From: Papaver somniferum
Lineage: Eukaryota > Streptophyta > Magnoliopsida > Ranunculales > Papaveraceae
Direction: 5' to 3'
Assembly: GCF_003573695.1 (NCBI RefSeq)
Contig: NC_039359.1
Span: 122,767,849 to 122,831,848, forward strand
Length of the DNA stretch: 64,000 nt
A model generated the notes under the pieces. The model searched no databases. It saw only the letters and a list, made by a program, of their open reading frames with translations, and was not told the DNA's origin. Of the stretch, positions 1 through 13,000 are shown in pieces. The translations under genes were made by a program, and so were the position numbers. Positions within the stretch are counted from its first letter, which is position 1. Each line of letters starts with the position of its first letter.

Positions 1-162
1 TCGATTAAATTATATTTTGCCATTTTTGTATACCAATCTGGGCCGTTAGACCTGCAGCTCCATCAGCAGTTAGAAATGCTAGCAGTTGACTCCCAAAATG
101 GCAAGAACTTCAGACAAAGCTTTTTTGATAGCTGGTTGTGATCTCCATCTTTGATCGTAGTA

Positions 163-2703
163 ATGGCGAAAGAGCAAACAATGATGATTGATCCAAAAAG
201 TGGTTTCTGTTCAGAAACAAAAATTTACCATAGCTTACTTCCTCCAGCTCCTCTTCCTCCACCAACCACATCTCTTTCAATTTCAGACTATGTACTATCT
301 CTTTTACACCAACACTACACTAGTAGTACTTCAGACTTCTATCCGGAAAGAGTCACTGCATTTATCGACTCTGAAACAGATGATCGAGTTTCATATTCTG
401 AGTTTCTCAGCAAGATTGAATCTTTAACGCATTCTCTGAAATTGGTTATTGGTTTGTCCAAGGGAGACACTGCTTTCATTCTGTCACCTGCAACTCCACA
501 AATTCCAGTACTGTATCTATCTCTTCTCTCTATAGGAGTCATTGTTTCTCCTTCCAATCCCATCAGCACTGCTACTGAAATTTCTCACCAGATAAACCTA
601 TGCAAACCAGCAATTGCTTTTGGCACTTCAGAAACTACTCACAAACTTCCGTCTGTTCTTTGTTTCCCAACAATCGTTCTAGACTCGCATGATTTCTACT
701 CCATGATGCATTGTTCATCAATTAGGCAGAATCAGATGGACTCAGAGGAGGAGAAGATTAGTCAATCAGATACAGCAGCAATCCTATATTCATCGGGAAC
801 AACAGGCCGGGTCAAGGGCGTAACACTGTCACACCGAAACTTGATAGCATCTGTAGCAGAGGTTTACGCATATAAACAGATGTTAAAGATGTCTACAAGA
901 GCTGTAAACTACTCTACAGTGTCTCTATTTCACATCTATGGGTTTACTGCAGTTCTTGAATCGGTCACAATGGCTGATACCTTTGTGATTCCGATGAAGA
1001 GGTTTGATTTTTGTGGAATGTTGAAGGCAATAGAGAAATTTAAGGTGACGGTTTTGGCTGCGGTGCCACCCATTATCTTGGCTATGACAAAAGGTTAATC
1101 AACAGCAGAAAGTGGAGGAATATTGGATGGTTATGATCTGAGCTCAGTGGAAGGTATCAGATGTGGTGGATCTCTGTTGCGCACGGAGGTTATTGTGAAG
1201 TTCGGAAAACATTTCCCCGATATAGCCATAAGACAGGTTTGTAGAGTAGGCTACCTAATGTCTCTTTTCCAGTCCTTGGTTCATTCTTAGTCAATAGAGT
1301 AGTATACAAATTTTGCATCGTGATAAATTCTTGTATTTAGGGATATGGGATGACTGAGGCGGCCTGTGCAATCTTCCGAGCAGCTGATGCTTGGGACTGT
1401 CGTCAACTTGGCTCAACAGGGAAGCTGGTAGCAAATATGCAAGTGAAGATTGTTGATCCTGCTACGGGTGTTGCTTTACCTCCTTGCAAGCAAGGGGAGC
1501 TTTGGGCTAAAGGGCCGTCGATAATGAAAGGTATAGCACTGATAAGGATTGTTATTGTCTTAGTGAGATACTGCTAACAGAGACTAAATATTTTTGGAGG
1601 TTTTAGTCTTGTTTTGTCTCGTTGTTACAATATTTAGTATGATAAACACTGAAATGTTGAGCTAAATGTTGCATTTATGTCAATATACAGGCTATCTTGG
1701 CGAAGGGGCAGAAGGGATCTCATCAGCAATAGATTCAGAAGGATGGCTGAAGACGGGCGATCTATGCTATGTCGACAATGAGGGTTTTCTTTATGTTGTA
1801 GATAGATTAAAAGAATTAATCAAGTACAAGGGATACCAGGTAAGTAATTGCTAAAGTGGTTTTTGCAGTCCTGCAAGCATTTCATGTTCCAAACTTTCAT
1901 ATGATCGGATCTACACATTTGCAGGTTCCTCCAGCAGAATTAGAAGAATTGCTTTTTTCACATCCAGATATTCTCGACGCAGCTGTGATTCCGTAAGCAT
2001 ATGTTCTTAACCTTCTAAATTGCTACAAACTTTATGGCCTCCCACGCCTTTTAGTATTGAGCGGGATGCCTTCCCGCTCAAGCGGCTTCTAAACTGTTAG
2101 ATCACCATGTCCCACATCTAAAACCAGATCTGGAATCCTTGAACCTTTAAGGGAAAGTGGTGGGTCTTGTGACTGAATGTGAATCCAGCCGTTTATTTTA
2201 TCACCCAACGTCTTCGAAGCCGCTTGAGCGGGAAGTCATCCCGCAAAGTCGTGCGGGATATCATTTGTCTTCAGCATTTGCTCAATTAGAAAGAGAGACA
2301 TTTGAAAACAAAACATTAATAATAAAGTGGTTATTTTGTAGGTATCCAGATGAAGAAGCAGGTGAAGTGCCTATGGCATTTGTTGTTAGAAAAACTCAAA
2401 CTTCAATTGACAAAACTCAGGTCATAGATTTCATCTCCAAACAGGTAAAGTAGTACATCCTTCTTCAAATCGATTGGTCATAACTATTTTTTCCACTTAT
2501 TTTTGTGTTTTTGTTGTGCATTCAGAGAAAGAGTTGTTCACATTTATCTATTTATTTTTTAAACTTAGGTGGCACCATTTAAGAAAATAAAGAGAGTAGA
2601 ATTCATTGATTCCATACCAAGGACTGCTGCTGGCAAGATTCTGAGAAAGGAGTTAAAAACGCTTGCACTGTCTAAGATGCTTGCCACTACTTCTAAGTTA
2701 TGA
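163..2703 (+). pseudogene. 4-coumarate:CoA ligase-like gene, copy 1, broken by one stop codon
   Basis: The product would be an ATP-dependent acyl-CoA synthetase of the ANL (AMP-binding) superfamily, closest in layout to peroxisomal 4CL-like/OPC-8:0-CoA ligase-like proteins. Exons, set by alignment to copy 2 and GT-AG borders, are 163-1236, 1341-1530, 1691-1839, 1925-1992, 2342-2444 and 2569-2703. The AMP-binding loop SSGTTG, the hinge region [10 protein letters not shown], the catalytic-lysine segment [10 protein letters not shown] and a C-terminal SKL are all present. TAA at 1096-1098 (codon 312) replaces a CAA codon of copy 2. The rest of the frame is open, so this is the only obvious lesion. 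A truncated product would lose the second half of the adenylation core, the C-terminal lid and the peroxisomal signal. The start ATG at 163 opens MAKEQ. A recent pseudogene is most likely; an assembly error is possible. Confidence 0.85.
2059..2269. mobile_element. Foldback MITE in intron 4 of copy 1, possibly Mutator-like
   Basis: This block of about 211 bp is absent from the matching intron of copy 2, which gives the empty site. Its ends are inverted repeats of about 30 bp (2057-2089 against 2216-2247), and each arm can also fold on itself: GAGCGGGA with TCCCGCTC on the left, ATCCCGC with GCGGGAT on the right. It is flanked by imperfect 9-bp direct repeats, TTTAGTATT (2050-2058) and TTCAGCATT (2270-2278), where copy 2 has one copy. 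A 9-bp duplication suits Mutator-type elements. It encodes nothing. Confidence 0.7.
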
Positions 2704-4098
2704 TGCACATCATCATAAATAAATTGAAATGTACAAGGCTGATGTGCTTGTTTTTTAATCTGTACTTTGGCAATAGCTTTGGTGGAAGCTATGATGGAGA
2801 ACTATTTGCCATGGTCAGGGGTTGATTTCATTACTGGTCGTCTGTACAGCGATTGGGTGTAACCTATACAGTAGATGCCGTATGATCCATTGCATTTGAA
2901 AGTGCCAATCTACATATTTGTTGCAAATGCAGAAGTGTTTACCATATCTAAAGCTAATTTGGTACTGGAACTTTTATTGTGATTGTTTTGCATCTTCTAT
3001 GAGTTGGAAGTGTGTAATTGTTTTGCAGCACAAACAAAAAAGACTGCTCATCAGGTTCAGACCATCCTCAGTTGAAACCGCGGAAAGATACATCAGGTTC
3101 AAACCATCCTCACTTGTGCAGTAGAAAGGTACATGGGATTTCTGTCTGTAAACGTATTCCATTTTTTTTTAATGGTTTTAAATGCTGTTATATCAGGTAG
3201 ACCGTAGACCTGACTGTAAGCACAGTGACAAAAGTATGATATTAGATGGCACAAAAGTGTAAATGATATCTTGTATGTGATATTAAATTAATAAACCAAA
3301 TATACTGTTACATTGACTCCAACTACTACATTTGAAAGTTTTACTCTGCTTACAGTTGTAGCTAGAGTGGATAACTGGATTTGCACCAAACTAGTACCAT
3401 TTAGAAAATTTGTGCTTTTAGGATTGACAAGGTTCCTCACTGAAGCAACTTCATTTTACAAAAATCTTACTCAAAACTTTGTTGTCTAATTGACTCCTCA
3501 ATAAGTCCTCATATTACATCTTTGCCAGTAAATTGCAGTGAAGCCCAGTGATCTGTTAGAATTTTATATTGTTATTCATCATTAGTTAGACTTAAATATG
3601 ATAACAATTTACCTTATGCTGAAACAGATTAGTACCTAGTATTAATATGGTCAACAGCTGCAATATTTATCTCTTACATAGTGCAAATAGCGTACTTACC
3701 ATCATCAGATAATACTCATAGTCAGAATTTTATTGAAAGCACCATGGTAACCAGCATCAAATATAGTACAAAGTTTTGATAAGATTTATGGAATTAAGAA
3801 GAAGAAAAACATATAGTTTCACTTAGCGTTTTGATTTTGACTTCTGCATCTATTCCTCCGTGCTTAGATCTGATTTCTCTCTTATTGCAAGAGGCTAGAA
3901 GAGAGTCTTACTCAGCTGCTCAGCAACCATGTGCCATCTATTTTGTTACAAGGCAAGTAACTAACCATAGCCTTAAATTCTCTTTCTCTCATTGTTCTTT
4001 AAAAAAGATTTGATTCCAATTCCAATTAATTTTGAATTTGTAACGAAGTACAAGGCAATACACATCACATAATAATTGCCAGCTCGTATATTGACATT

Positions 4099-4236
4099 CC
4101 TGTTTCTACTTTTAAATTAGGTCTTACTACATTGCTGAATATCAGAATATGTCAATGTTAATGGTGTTTTCTCATGCCTGTTTCCACTTAGATTAGGTTT
4201 TACTACATTGCTGAATATGTCAATGTTAATGGTGTT
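4099..4236. repeat. Two-copy direct repeat, about 70 bp unit
   Basis: Copies at about 4099-4168 and 4177-4236 share CCTGTTTC, TACTACATTGCTGAATAT and GTCAATGTTAATGGTGTT. The second copy is shortened by a small deletion. Confidence 0.7.
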
Positions 4237-4431
4237 ATCTATAGGTTGGATCAACACCATACATATTCAATCAAAGGTAAGTAATTTTAAATTATTGATT
4301 AAATCCAGGAAATGACCCAGACTTTTTGATACATTGACTATGAATGGTGGTGTAATCTCTGATTTTAATAATGGGGGCCTCTTCAGTATGATTGGTAACT
4401 GAAAGTCTTTTCCTTTTTAACGTCAAGTCCT

Positions 4432-4900
4432 AATGAGTTATTATTTTTGAAATTCTGGAACATTATGAAAATTTAAATAGCGTAGACTGATTTCAGTGAG
4501 AATTCTCCTTTAACGGAGTATTTTGAAGCCGTGCAAGCTAGACTGCATCACGAAGTCTTAGTATATGCAGCCATATTATATGCATATCCATTACATAAGA
4601 AGTATTTTTCTGTGATTATATTGGTGAATGTTGTATACTAAGCATCTTTCTGTGATTATATTGGTGAATATTGCATGGACTCACGTCTTTCTATTACTTA
4701 TTAATAGTTAGATAACGTGAAACTCCAGTGAGTTATTGTTTTCGAAATCCTGGAACATTATCAATTTTTAGAAATAGTAGCCCGAATTCAGTAGGAAATC
4801 TCCTTAGTATAGGCAGACATATTATATGCATATCCATTACATAGTTGTTACATATATAAGAGGTTTTGTGGTTATATTGATGAGTGTTGCAAAGGAGTAC
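4432..4900. repeat. Degenerate tandem duplication, offset about 295 bp
   Basis: The block from 4432 recurs from about 4727. Shared anchors are GAGTTATT, CTGGAACATTAT and CATATTATATGCATATCC, with many substitutions and indels between them. Inside the first copy a shorter repeat, TTTCTGTGATTATATTGG, occurs twice (about 4608 and 4649). Confidence 0.6.
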
Positions 4901-6347
4901 ACGCACTGGGAGAATGCAAGACCACAGAGTCACAGACCATCCTTGGAGGTTTTGCTTCACATCACCAGTTAATAACTTATTTCCTTACAGTTAATGTGTG
5001 CTTGCACATCACTATAGTTGTTAACATTGATTCCTTTAGGTTGACTTCGTATTTAGACATAAACTAACTGAAACTATGAGTGTGTTTTCTAGGTGTTAAC
5101 ACATGCATTAGGAATTTCTGAAATGCCTTACTGTTTGCGTGTTTGTTGAAGCCTGCTGCAGCCATAAAAGACAGGTACTCCCGTTAAGGTTTTATATTTG
5201 CAATGTTCCACATACTTCCACTTCACAAGTAACAGAATACACCTAGATTGCACTTTATTGCACTGAATATAAGATTTGAAGTATAAGCAACCACACGTCT
5301 GCCAATTAAACCGTTCTATATAGATTATTATATGCAGATTAGACGAGCATCAAGAAATAGTAAACTTACAAAAATAATGTCCACAGGGTTTTAAGTGAAC
5401 CATGTTGATGTTGGTCATTGATTTCGAAAGAAATCTGTATTGCCATGATTACATAAGTGTCAATTCCTAAACGGCGTTTGAGATGATCCATTAGGAATCA
5501 ATTTGGCTCCAGCTAACCTCTTTTACTTCAGTTAAATCCTTTTCATTTAGATTTTTATCAGGGAGATGACAAAATAACTTGATGAGTATTATGTTGATTC
5601 AGCAATGACAACATCGTGCTAATGAGGAAACAATCGCCATTTGCCACATGAGATGTTTGATCTCTTCGACTTTTATGCTGGTTATATAGCAATAACTGAT
5701 AGTTTCCTGAATTCATCCCCTTCCTTCCATTGCCGTGGGCGGATTCGACCATTTGTTTACTTGTGACATACCAAGTTCAACAGTTACACTTATTAGCCCT
5801 TACTGTTGATCGTTACTAATTCTGCAGTTTAACACTGTTTCAACACTTTACTGTACACTGATTTTGGTGTTCTTCTATTTCAACTTTAGGTATCCTTTCT
5901 CTTTTAAAAATGGACAAATGGTACATTTAAAAAAAACATTCAAAGACAACAAATTATGCACAGACAAAAATAAGCACTACCCGGTAGTTTAGACTCTTCT
6001 ACATGTGAGACTGTTTCTTCACATGTATTCTGACAAATTTGCTTCTCACGTTGTACATTTTTTTTTTTAATATAACCTTTTCTTTTCTACAATATTAGTT
6101 AGGTGTTTAGCGGCTCCTCATTTTACTAGATATGCATTTGAATTTATCATGGATCCTGTCTCAAGAATTTCAACCAGTGTACTAATATTTAATACCGTCC
6201 TCGTTGTCTGGTTATGCAGTGATGGGTGATCTAAAAGGGATATTTATCAAACTATTACTATGCTTATAACAATTCAAAGTAAAACCAATTTGGCTTACTC
6301 TAATAATACAGTTTAGCAAAAAAGAGTCTTTTTCTTTCAGTTTGTGT

Positions 6348-9080
6348 GTGATTAAATTACATTTTGCCATTTTTGTATACAGTGCTGAGCCATTAGACCT
6401 GCAACTCCATCAGCTGTTAGAAATGCTAGCAGTTGACTCCCAAAATGGCAAGAATTTCAGACAAATCTTTTTTGGTATCTGGTTGTGATCTCCATCTTTG
6501 ATCGTAGGAATGGCGAAAGAGCAAACAATGATGATAGATCCAAAAAGTGGTTTCTGCTCAGAAACAAAAATTTACCATAGCTTACTTCCTGCAGCTCCTC
6601 TTCCTCCAGCAACCACATCTCTTTCAATTTCAGACTATGTATTATCTCTTCTACACCAACACTACACTAGTAGTACTTCAGACTTCTATCCTGGAAGAGT
6701 CACTGCATTTATTGAGTCTGAAACAGGTGATCGAGTTTCATATTCTGAGTTCCTCGGCAAGATTGAATCTTTAACTCATTCTCTGAAATCGGTCATTGGG
6801 TTGTCTAAGGGAGACACAGCTTTCATTCTGTCACCTGCAACTCCACAGATTCCAGTACTGTATCTATCTCTTCTCTCTATAGGAGTCATTGTTTCTCCTT
6901 CCAATCCCATCAGTACTGCTACTGAAATTTCTCACCAAATAAACCTATGCAAACCAGCAATTTCATTTGGCACTTCAGAAACTACTCACAAACTTCCTTC
7001 TGTTCTTCGTTTCCCAACAATCGTGCTCGACTCGCAAAATTTCCGCTCCATGATGCATTGTTCATCAATTAGGCAGAATCAGATGGACTCAGAGGAGGAG
7101 AAGATTAGTCAATCAGATACAGCAGCAATCCTATATTCATCGGGAACAACAGGCCGGGTCAAGGGCGTAACGTTGTCACACCGAAACTTGATAGCATCTG
7201 TAGCAGAGGTTTACGCATACAAACAGATGTTAAAGATATCTACAAGAGCTGTAAACTACTCTACAGTGCCTCTATTTCACATCTATGGGTTTACTGCAAT
7301 TCTTGAATCGGTCACAATGGCTGATACCTTTGTGATTCCAATGAAGAGGTTTGATTTTAGCGGAATGTTGAAGGCAATAGAGAAATTTAAGGTGACGGTT
7401 TTGGCTGCGGCTCCACCCGTGATCTTGGCTATGACAAAATGTCAATCAGCAACTGAAAGTGGAGGAATATTGGATGGTTATGATCTGAGCTCAGTGGAAG
7501 GTATCAGATGCGGTGGATCTCCGTTGCGCATGGAGGTTATTGTGAAATTCGGAAAACTGTTCCCCAATATAGCCATAAGACAGGTTCGTAGTTTAGTACA
7601 CCCAATGTCTCTTTTTCAGTCCTTGGTTCATTCTTATGCTCTTTCAGTTCAGATTACATCATAGACTAGTATTCAAATTTTGCATCGGGATAAATTCTTG
7701 TATATAGGGGTATGGGATAACTGAGGCTGCCTGTGCAATCTTTCGAGCAGCTGATGCTTGGGACTGTCGTCAACTTGGCTCAACAGGGAAGCTGGTAGCA
7801 AATATGCAAGTGAAGATTGTTGATCCTACTACGGGTGTTCCTTTACCTCCTTGCAAGCAAGGCGAGCTTTGGGCTAAAGGGCCGTCAATAATGGAAGGTA
7901 TAGCACTGATAAGGATTGTTAGACTACATATTTTTTGAGGTTTTAGTCTTATTGTGTCTCGTTGTTACAATATTTAGTACGATAAACACTGAAATGTCAA
8001 GCTAAATATTTAGTATGTGAATATACAGGCTATCTTGGTGAAGGGGCAGAAGGAATCCCACCTGCAATAGATTCAGAAGGATGGCTAAAGACGGGCGATC
8101 TATGTTACGTCGACAATGAGGGTTTTCTTTATGTTGTAGATAGATTAAAAGAATTAATCAAGTACAAGGGATACCAGGTACATAATTGCTAAAATGGGTC
8201 AAGTTAAGAAATTTGGATTTTGCATTCTTTTAGTCCTGCAAGCATTTTATGTTCTAAATGTTCATATGATTGGATCTACACATTTGCAGGTTCCTCCAGC
8301 AGAATTAGAAGAATTGCTTCTTTCACATCCAGATATCCTTGACGCAGCCGTGATTCCGTAAGCATATGTTCCCAACCATCTAATTGGCTGCAAGCTTTAT
8401 GGCTTCCCACGCCTTTCAGCATTTGCTCAAAACATTAATAGTAAAGGGGTTATTTCGTAGGTATCCAGATGAAGAAGCAGGTGAAGTGCCTATGGCATTT
8501 GTTGTTAGAAAACCTCAAACTTCAATTGACAAAACTCGGGTCATAGATTTCATTTCCAAACAGGTAAGTCCTCCAAATCGACTGGTCACAACTATTTTCT
8601 CCACTTATTTTTGATATGCATTCAGAAAGAGTTGTTCACATTTATTTATTTTTTAACTTAGGTGGCGCCATATAAGAAAATCAGGAGAGTGGAATTCATT
8701 GATTTCATACCAAAGAATGCTCCTGGCAAGATTCTGAGGAAAGAGTTAAAAACGCGTGCACTGTCTAAGATGCTTGCCACTACTACTTCTAAGTTATGAT
8801 GCACGTCTTGGAAAGGCTGTAGATGTTTGCTGTTTTTGAATAAAATAGCAAGTGACATTTGAATTCAGATCTCAACAATAATAAATAATGTTACGAGTCC
8901 ATCTCATTTTCAACCTGTCATTTTTTTAATATTTTGGTTTTGCTTCTCCCTTGCAATGTGAATGAAGTAACCTGCTCCGGTCCATAAGAAAATATATAAG
9001 CGATAGCTATGGTGGAAGCTATGATGGATAACTATTTTCCATGGTCATGGATTGACTTTACAGACCTGTCTGTATGCGGC
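6348..9080 (+). repeat. Tandem gene-duplication unit B
   Basis: This is the counterpart of the unit at the start of the window. Exons are nearly identical. The 3' flank differs by extra sequence of about 130 bp (8800-8995) before homology resumes at 9000-9080. Confidence 0.85.
6510..8799 (+). CDS. 4-coumarate:CoA ligase-like protein, peroxisomal (copy 2, intact)
   Basis: The protein is predicted to activate a carboxylic acid with ATP and transfer it to CoA; in this clade the substrates are fatty, jasmonate-precursor or cinnamate-like acids, and the sequence does not say which. Exons are 6510-7583, 7708-7897, 8029-8177, 8290-8357, 8461-8563 and 8662-8799, giving 573 aa, close to the family's usual 540-570. 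Visible motifs: AMP-binding loop SSGTTG at about residues 210-215 followed by KGV, GYGITE at 359-364, [16 protein letters not shown], hinge [10 protein letters not shown] at 462-471, and catalytic Lys about 551 in PGKILRKEL. The last residues SKL are a type 1 peroxisomal signal. The start at 6510 (MAKEQ) is the first ATG of the open frame. It lies downstream of a nearly identical but broken copy, so it is probably the working member. True 4CL is less likely because of the N-terminus and the SKL end. Confidence 0.92.
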
Positions 9081-9941
9081 ACAGCCCCATGGGCCCACCA
9101 TGGAGTTCAACAAGGGGTGAGTATCTCGCCTGGTGGGTACCTGACTCATTTATACAACTATTCTCCCGGTGCTTAGAATGATGGATAAAATCTCAATAAC
9201 CATGTGTCATCTAACCTTTTCATCACGGTTCCTATGGAATGAACAACTCCAAGTTTGTTCATTTTGTTCCCACTATGAACTCAACAGACAAACATGAAAA
9301 ATGGATGTTTAAATCATCTAATTTGTTGATTTGAACATCGAGATGGACGAGCGAGTGCTTGTGGTAAGGCCGGGCGAGCTTGCCACAAACGCGAGCGTTG
9401 GAAACACCAACGCGCGACCATGCCAAATCCGCTAGTGACTTTCTCCCACGCCCGCGACTCTTGGATTCACGCCAAGTACAATCCCTGATTACTTTACTAC
9501 TTTTTAATCTTATTTTATCCTATTTTATCTCACTTCATCCTATTTTATCTCACCTAAATATTATATTTTATTTTTCATTTTTATCCTAAAACATTTTATA
9601 TTAAAAAGTAATACTAGTGGGGCCCTAGAAAACCAAATCTGTTCATTTTGCTCTGCTTTATCATAGTGGAGAAACCCGTTTGGCCATCCACGTGGCTCAA
9701 CAAAATTTTGAGTTTGAACATTATCATAGAAATTGCCCCGAGTTAAGTGACACTGAGTAACTATTAGGACATCTAAGGTATTATAACCTTAATCTATCAT
9801 TAACCTAAGGTAACCTTAAGCAAATCTTAAACACTTGATTAAACCTTATTTTATCTTTATCCAGCTTGGGTTTAACTAGTCAAAGATTAACTTAGCCTAA
9901 ACAGAAATTGTTGTGTAAACCACAAAAACCCAACAAGACCC
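8800..9941. other. Region after copy 2, no gene found
   Basis: The first 280 bp are the 3' flank of the ligase gene, with AATAAA-like signals (about 8839 and 8878-8886). A GC-richer stretch near 9340-9480 has several GCGAG and GCGCG words but no convincing frame. The remainder is AT-rich and unassigned. Confidence 0.5.
9487..9613. repeat. Possible small AT-rich foldback element
   Basis: The left arm (9487-9508, GATTACTTTACTACTTTTTA) is partly complementary to the right arm (9600-9613, ATTAAAAAGTAATA). Between them lie repeated TATTTTATC words. Target duplications could not be fixed, so this could be a decayed MITE or simply low-complexity sequence. Confidence 0.25.
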
Positions 9942-10010
9942 ATTTTATATATAATTTGAGTGGAAATTGCTGGCCTCGCATTGAAAGTTAGACCAAAAGC
10001 TCGAATTCTA

Positions 10011-13000
10011 GAGCTCCTGGGCCACGACCAATAAGAATCAAGGATTGACGTAGCAAATTATAATGGATAGGTAAATGAGCGCCGAATCATGCTCTTCCTG
10101 GGCCAGGACCAATAAGAATCAAGGATTGACGTAGCAAAATAGAATGGATAGGTAAATGAGCGCCGAATCATGTTCTTGGCCCCCGACCAATAAGAATCAA
10201 GGATTGACGTAGCACAGTAGAATGGGTGGGTAAATGAGCGTCGAACCATTGCTCTTGGCCCCCGACCAATAAGAATCGTGGGATTACGTAGCAAAATAGA
10301 ATGAGTAGGTAAATGAGCGCCGAATCACTTTCAATATACATAACCTATTTTTTACATAAAAACCTATACGCTTACATGGATTAATTACCTTTAGGACAAC
10401 CAATTTGAACCCGTGCAATGGACGGGCGCTTATATATAAAATATTTATCGACCATAGCAATGGTAAAAATGAAGGTGATGAGAGTGATGACGATTTAACT
10501 ATTTTATAATTTTTATGATAACAACTTTTAATTTGTTACTGTTGCATTTTTTCCTTGGATTAGAACTCGATAGAAACATTAATTAGATTCCAAACCTGGA
10601 CCACGACCAATAAGAATCAAGGATTGACGTAGCAAATTATAATAGATAGGTAAATGAGCGCCGAATCATGCTCTTCCTGGGCCACGACCAATAAGAATCA
10701 AGGATTGACGTAGCAAAATAGAATGGATAGGTAAATGAGCGCCGAATCATGTTCTTGGCCCCCGACCAATAAGAATCAAGGATTGACGTAGCACAGTAGA
10801 ATGGGTGGGTAAATGAGCGTCGAATCATTGCTCTTGGCCCCCGACCAATAAGAATCGTGGGATTACGTAGCAAAATAGAATGAGTAGGTAAATGAGCGCC
10901 GAATCACTTTCAATATACATAACCTATTTTTTACATAAAAACCTATACGCTTACATGGATTAATTACCTTTAGGACAACCAATTTGAACCCGTGCAACGG
11001 ACGGGCGCTTATATATAAAATATTTATCGACCATAGCAATGGTAAAAATGAAGGTGATGAGAGTGATGACGATTTAACTATTTTATAATTTTTATGATAA
11101 CAACTTTTAATTTGTTACTGTTGCATTTTTCCTTGGATTAGAACTCGATAGAAACATTAATTAGATTCCAAACTGATAATCTCTCCGAACCAAGTTGAAT
11201 CTGTAAAAAAAAAGTAATAATTTTCTTTTTTTTATATACATATTTTATATATAATTTGAGTGGAAATTGCTGGCCTCACATTGAAAGTTAGACCAAAAGC
11301 TCGAATTCTAGAGCTCCTGGGCCACGACCAATAAGAATCAAGGATTGACGTAGCAAATTATAATGGATAGGTAAATGAGCGCCGAATCATGCTCTTCCTG
11401 GGCCACGACCAATAAGAATCAAGGATTGACGTAGCAAAATAGAATGGATAGGTAAATGAGCGCCGAATCATGTTGTTGGCCCCCGACCAATAAGAATCAA
11501 GGATTGACGTAGCACAGTAGAATGGGTGGGTAAATGAGCGTCGAATCATTGCTCTTGGCCCCCGACCAATAAGAATCGTGGGATTGACGTAGCAAAATAG
11601 AATGATTAGGTAAATGAGCGCCGAATCACTTTCAATATACATAACCTATTTTTTACATAAAAACCTATACGCTTACATGGATTAATTACCTTTGGGACAA
11701 CCAATTTGAACCCGTGCAACGGACGGGCGCTTATATATAAAATATTTATCGACCATAGCAATGGTAAAAATGAAGGTGATGAGAGTGATGACGATTTAAC
11801 TATTTTATAATTTTTATGATAGCAACTTTTAATTTGTTACTGTTGCATATTTCCTTGGATTAGAACTCGATAGAAACATTAATTAGATTCCAAACTGATA
11901 ATCTCTCCGAACCAAGTTGAATCTGTAAAAAAAAGTAATAATTTTCTTTTTTATATTACGAAAATCTAATCATATCTTAATGAAACTGATAGAAGAGAAA
12001 ATATTTGTCAATTGGTAACTGAAGATGATTAGTACATGTAACCAATTTGAACCCGTGCAACGGACGGGAGCTTATATATAAAATATTTATCGACCATAGC
12101 AATGGTAAAAATGAAGGTGATGAGTGATGACGATTTAACTATTTTACAATTTTTATGATAACAACTTTTAATTTGTTACTGTTGCATTTTTTCCTTGGAT
12201 TAGAACTCGATAGAAACATTAATTAGATTCCAAACCTGGGCCACGACCAATAAGAATCAAGGATTGACGTAGCAAATTATAATGGATAGGTAAATGAGCG
12301 CCGAATCATGCTCTTCCTGGGCCACGACCAATAAGAATCAAAGATTGACGTAGCAAAATAGAATGGATAGGTAAATGAGCGCCGAATCATGTTCTTGGCC
12401 CCCGACCAATAAGAATCAAGGATTGACGTAGCACAGTAGAATGTGTGGGTAAATGAGCGTCGAATCATTGCTCTTGGACCCCGACCAATAAGAATCGTGG
12501 GATTACGTAGCAAAATAGAATGAGTAGGTAAATGAGCGCCGAATCACTTTCAATATACATAACCTATTTTTTACATAAAAACCTATACGCTTACATGGAT
12601 TAATTACCTTTAGGACAACCAATTTGAACCCGTGCAACGGACGGGCGCTTATATATAAAATATTTATCGACCATAGCAATGGTAAAAATGAAGGTGATGA
12701 GAGTGATGACGATTTAACTATTTTATAATTTTTATGATAACAACTTTTAATTTGTTACTGTTGCATTTTTTCCTTGGATTAGAACTCGATAGAAACATTA
12801 ATTAGATTCCAAACTGATAATCTCTCCGAACCAAGTTGAATCTGTAAAAAAAAAGTAATAATTTTCTTTTTTTTATATACATATTTTATATATAATTTGA
12901 GTGGAAATTGCTGGCCTCACATTGAAAGTTAGACCAAAAGCTCGAATTCTAGAGCTCCTGGGCCACGACCAATAAGAATTAAGGATTGACGTAGCAAATT

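Larger units (their letters stand above)
1..2850 (+). repeat. Tandem gene-duplication unit A
   Basis: This segment matches unit B with an offset of 6,347 bp through the upstream flank and exon 1 (position 163 pairs with 6510). Homology covers about 160 bp before the start codon, all exons and introns, and resumes in the 3' flank around 2770-2850, where both units share GGTGGAAGCTATGATGG. The left edge lies outside the window. The main differences are the MITE in intron 4 and a shorter stretch just after the stop codon. Confidence 0.85.
2851..6347. other. Spacer between the two ligase copies, no gene found
   Basis: This is AT-rich DNA without an ORF that resembles a known protein. It holds the degenerate direct repeats listed separately and short T and A tracts (about 5925-5937 and 6059-6068). 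It may contain the distal promoter of copy 2. No coding relic of an autonomous transposon was recognised. Confidence 0.6.

Noticed and set aside
1092..1106. A micro-intron (GTTAATCAACAG) that would splice out the stop in ligase copy 1
   Set aside because: At 12 bp it is far below the minimum plant intron, and copy 2 has continuous coding sequence there.
2157..2453. Open frame across intron 4 and exon 5 of ligase copy 1
   Set aside because: The first part is MITE and intron sequence; only the end is the real exon 5.
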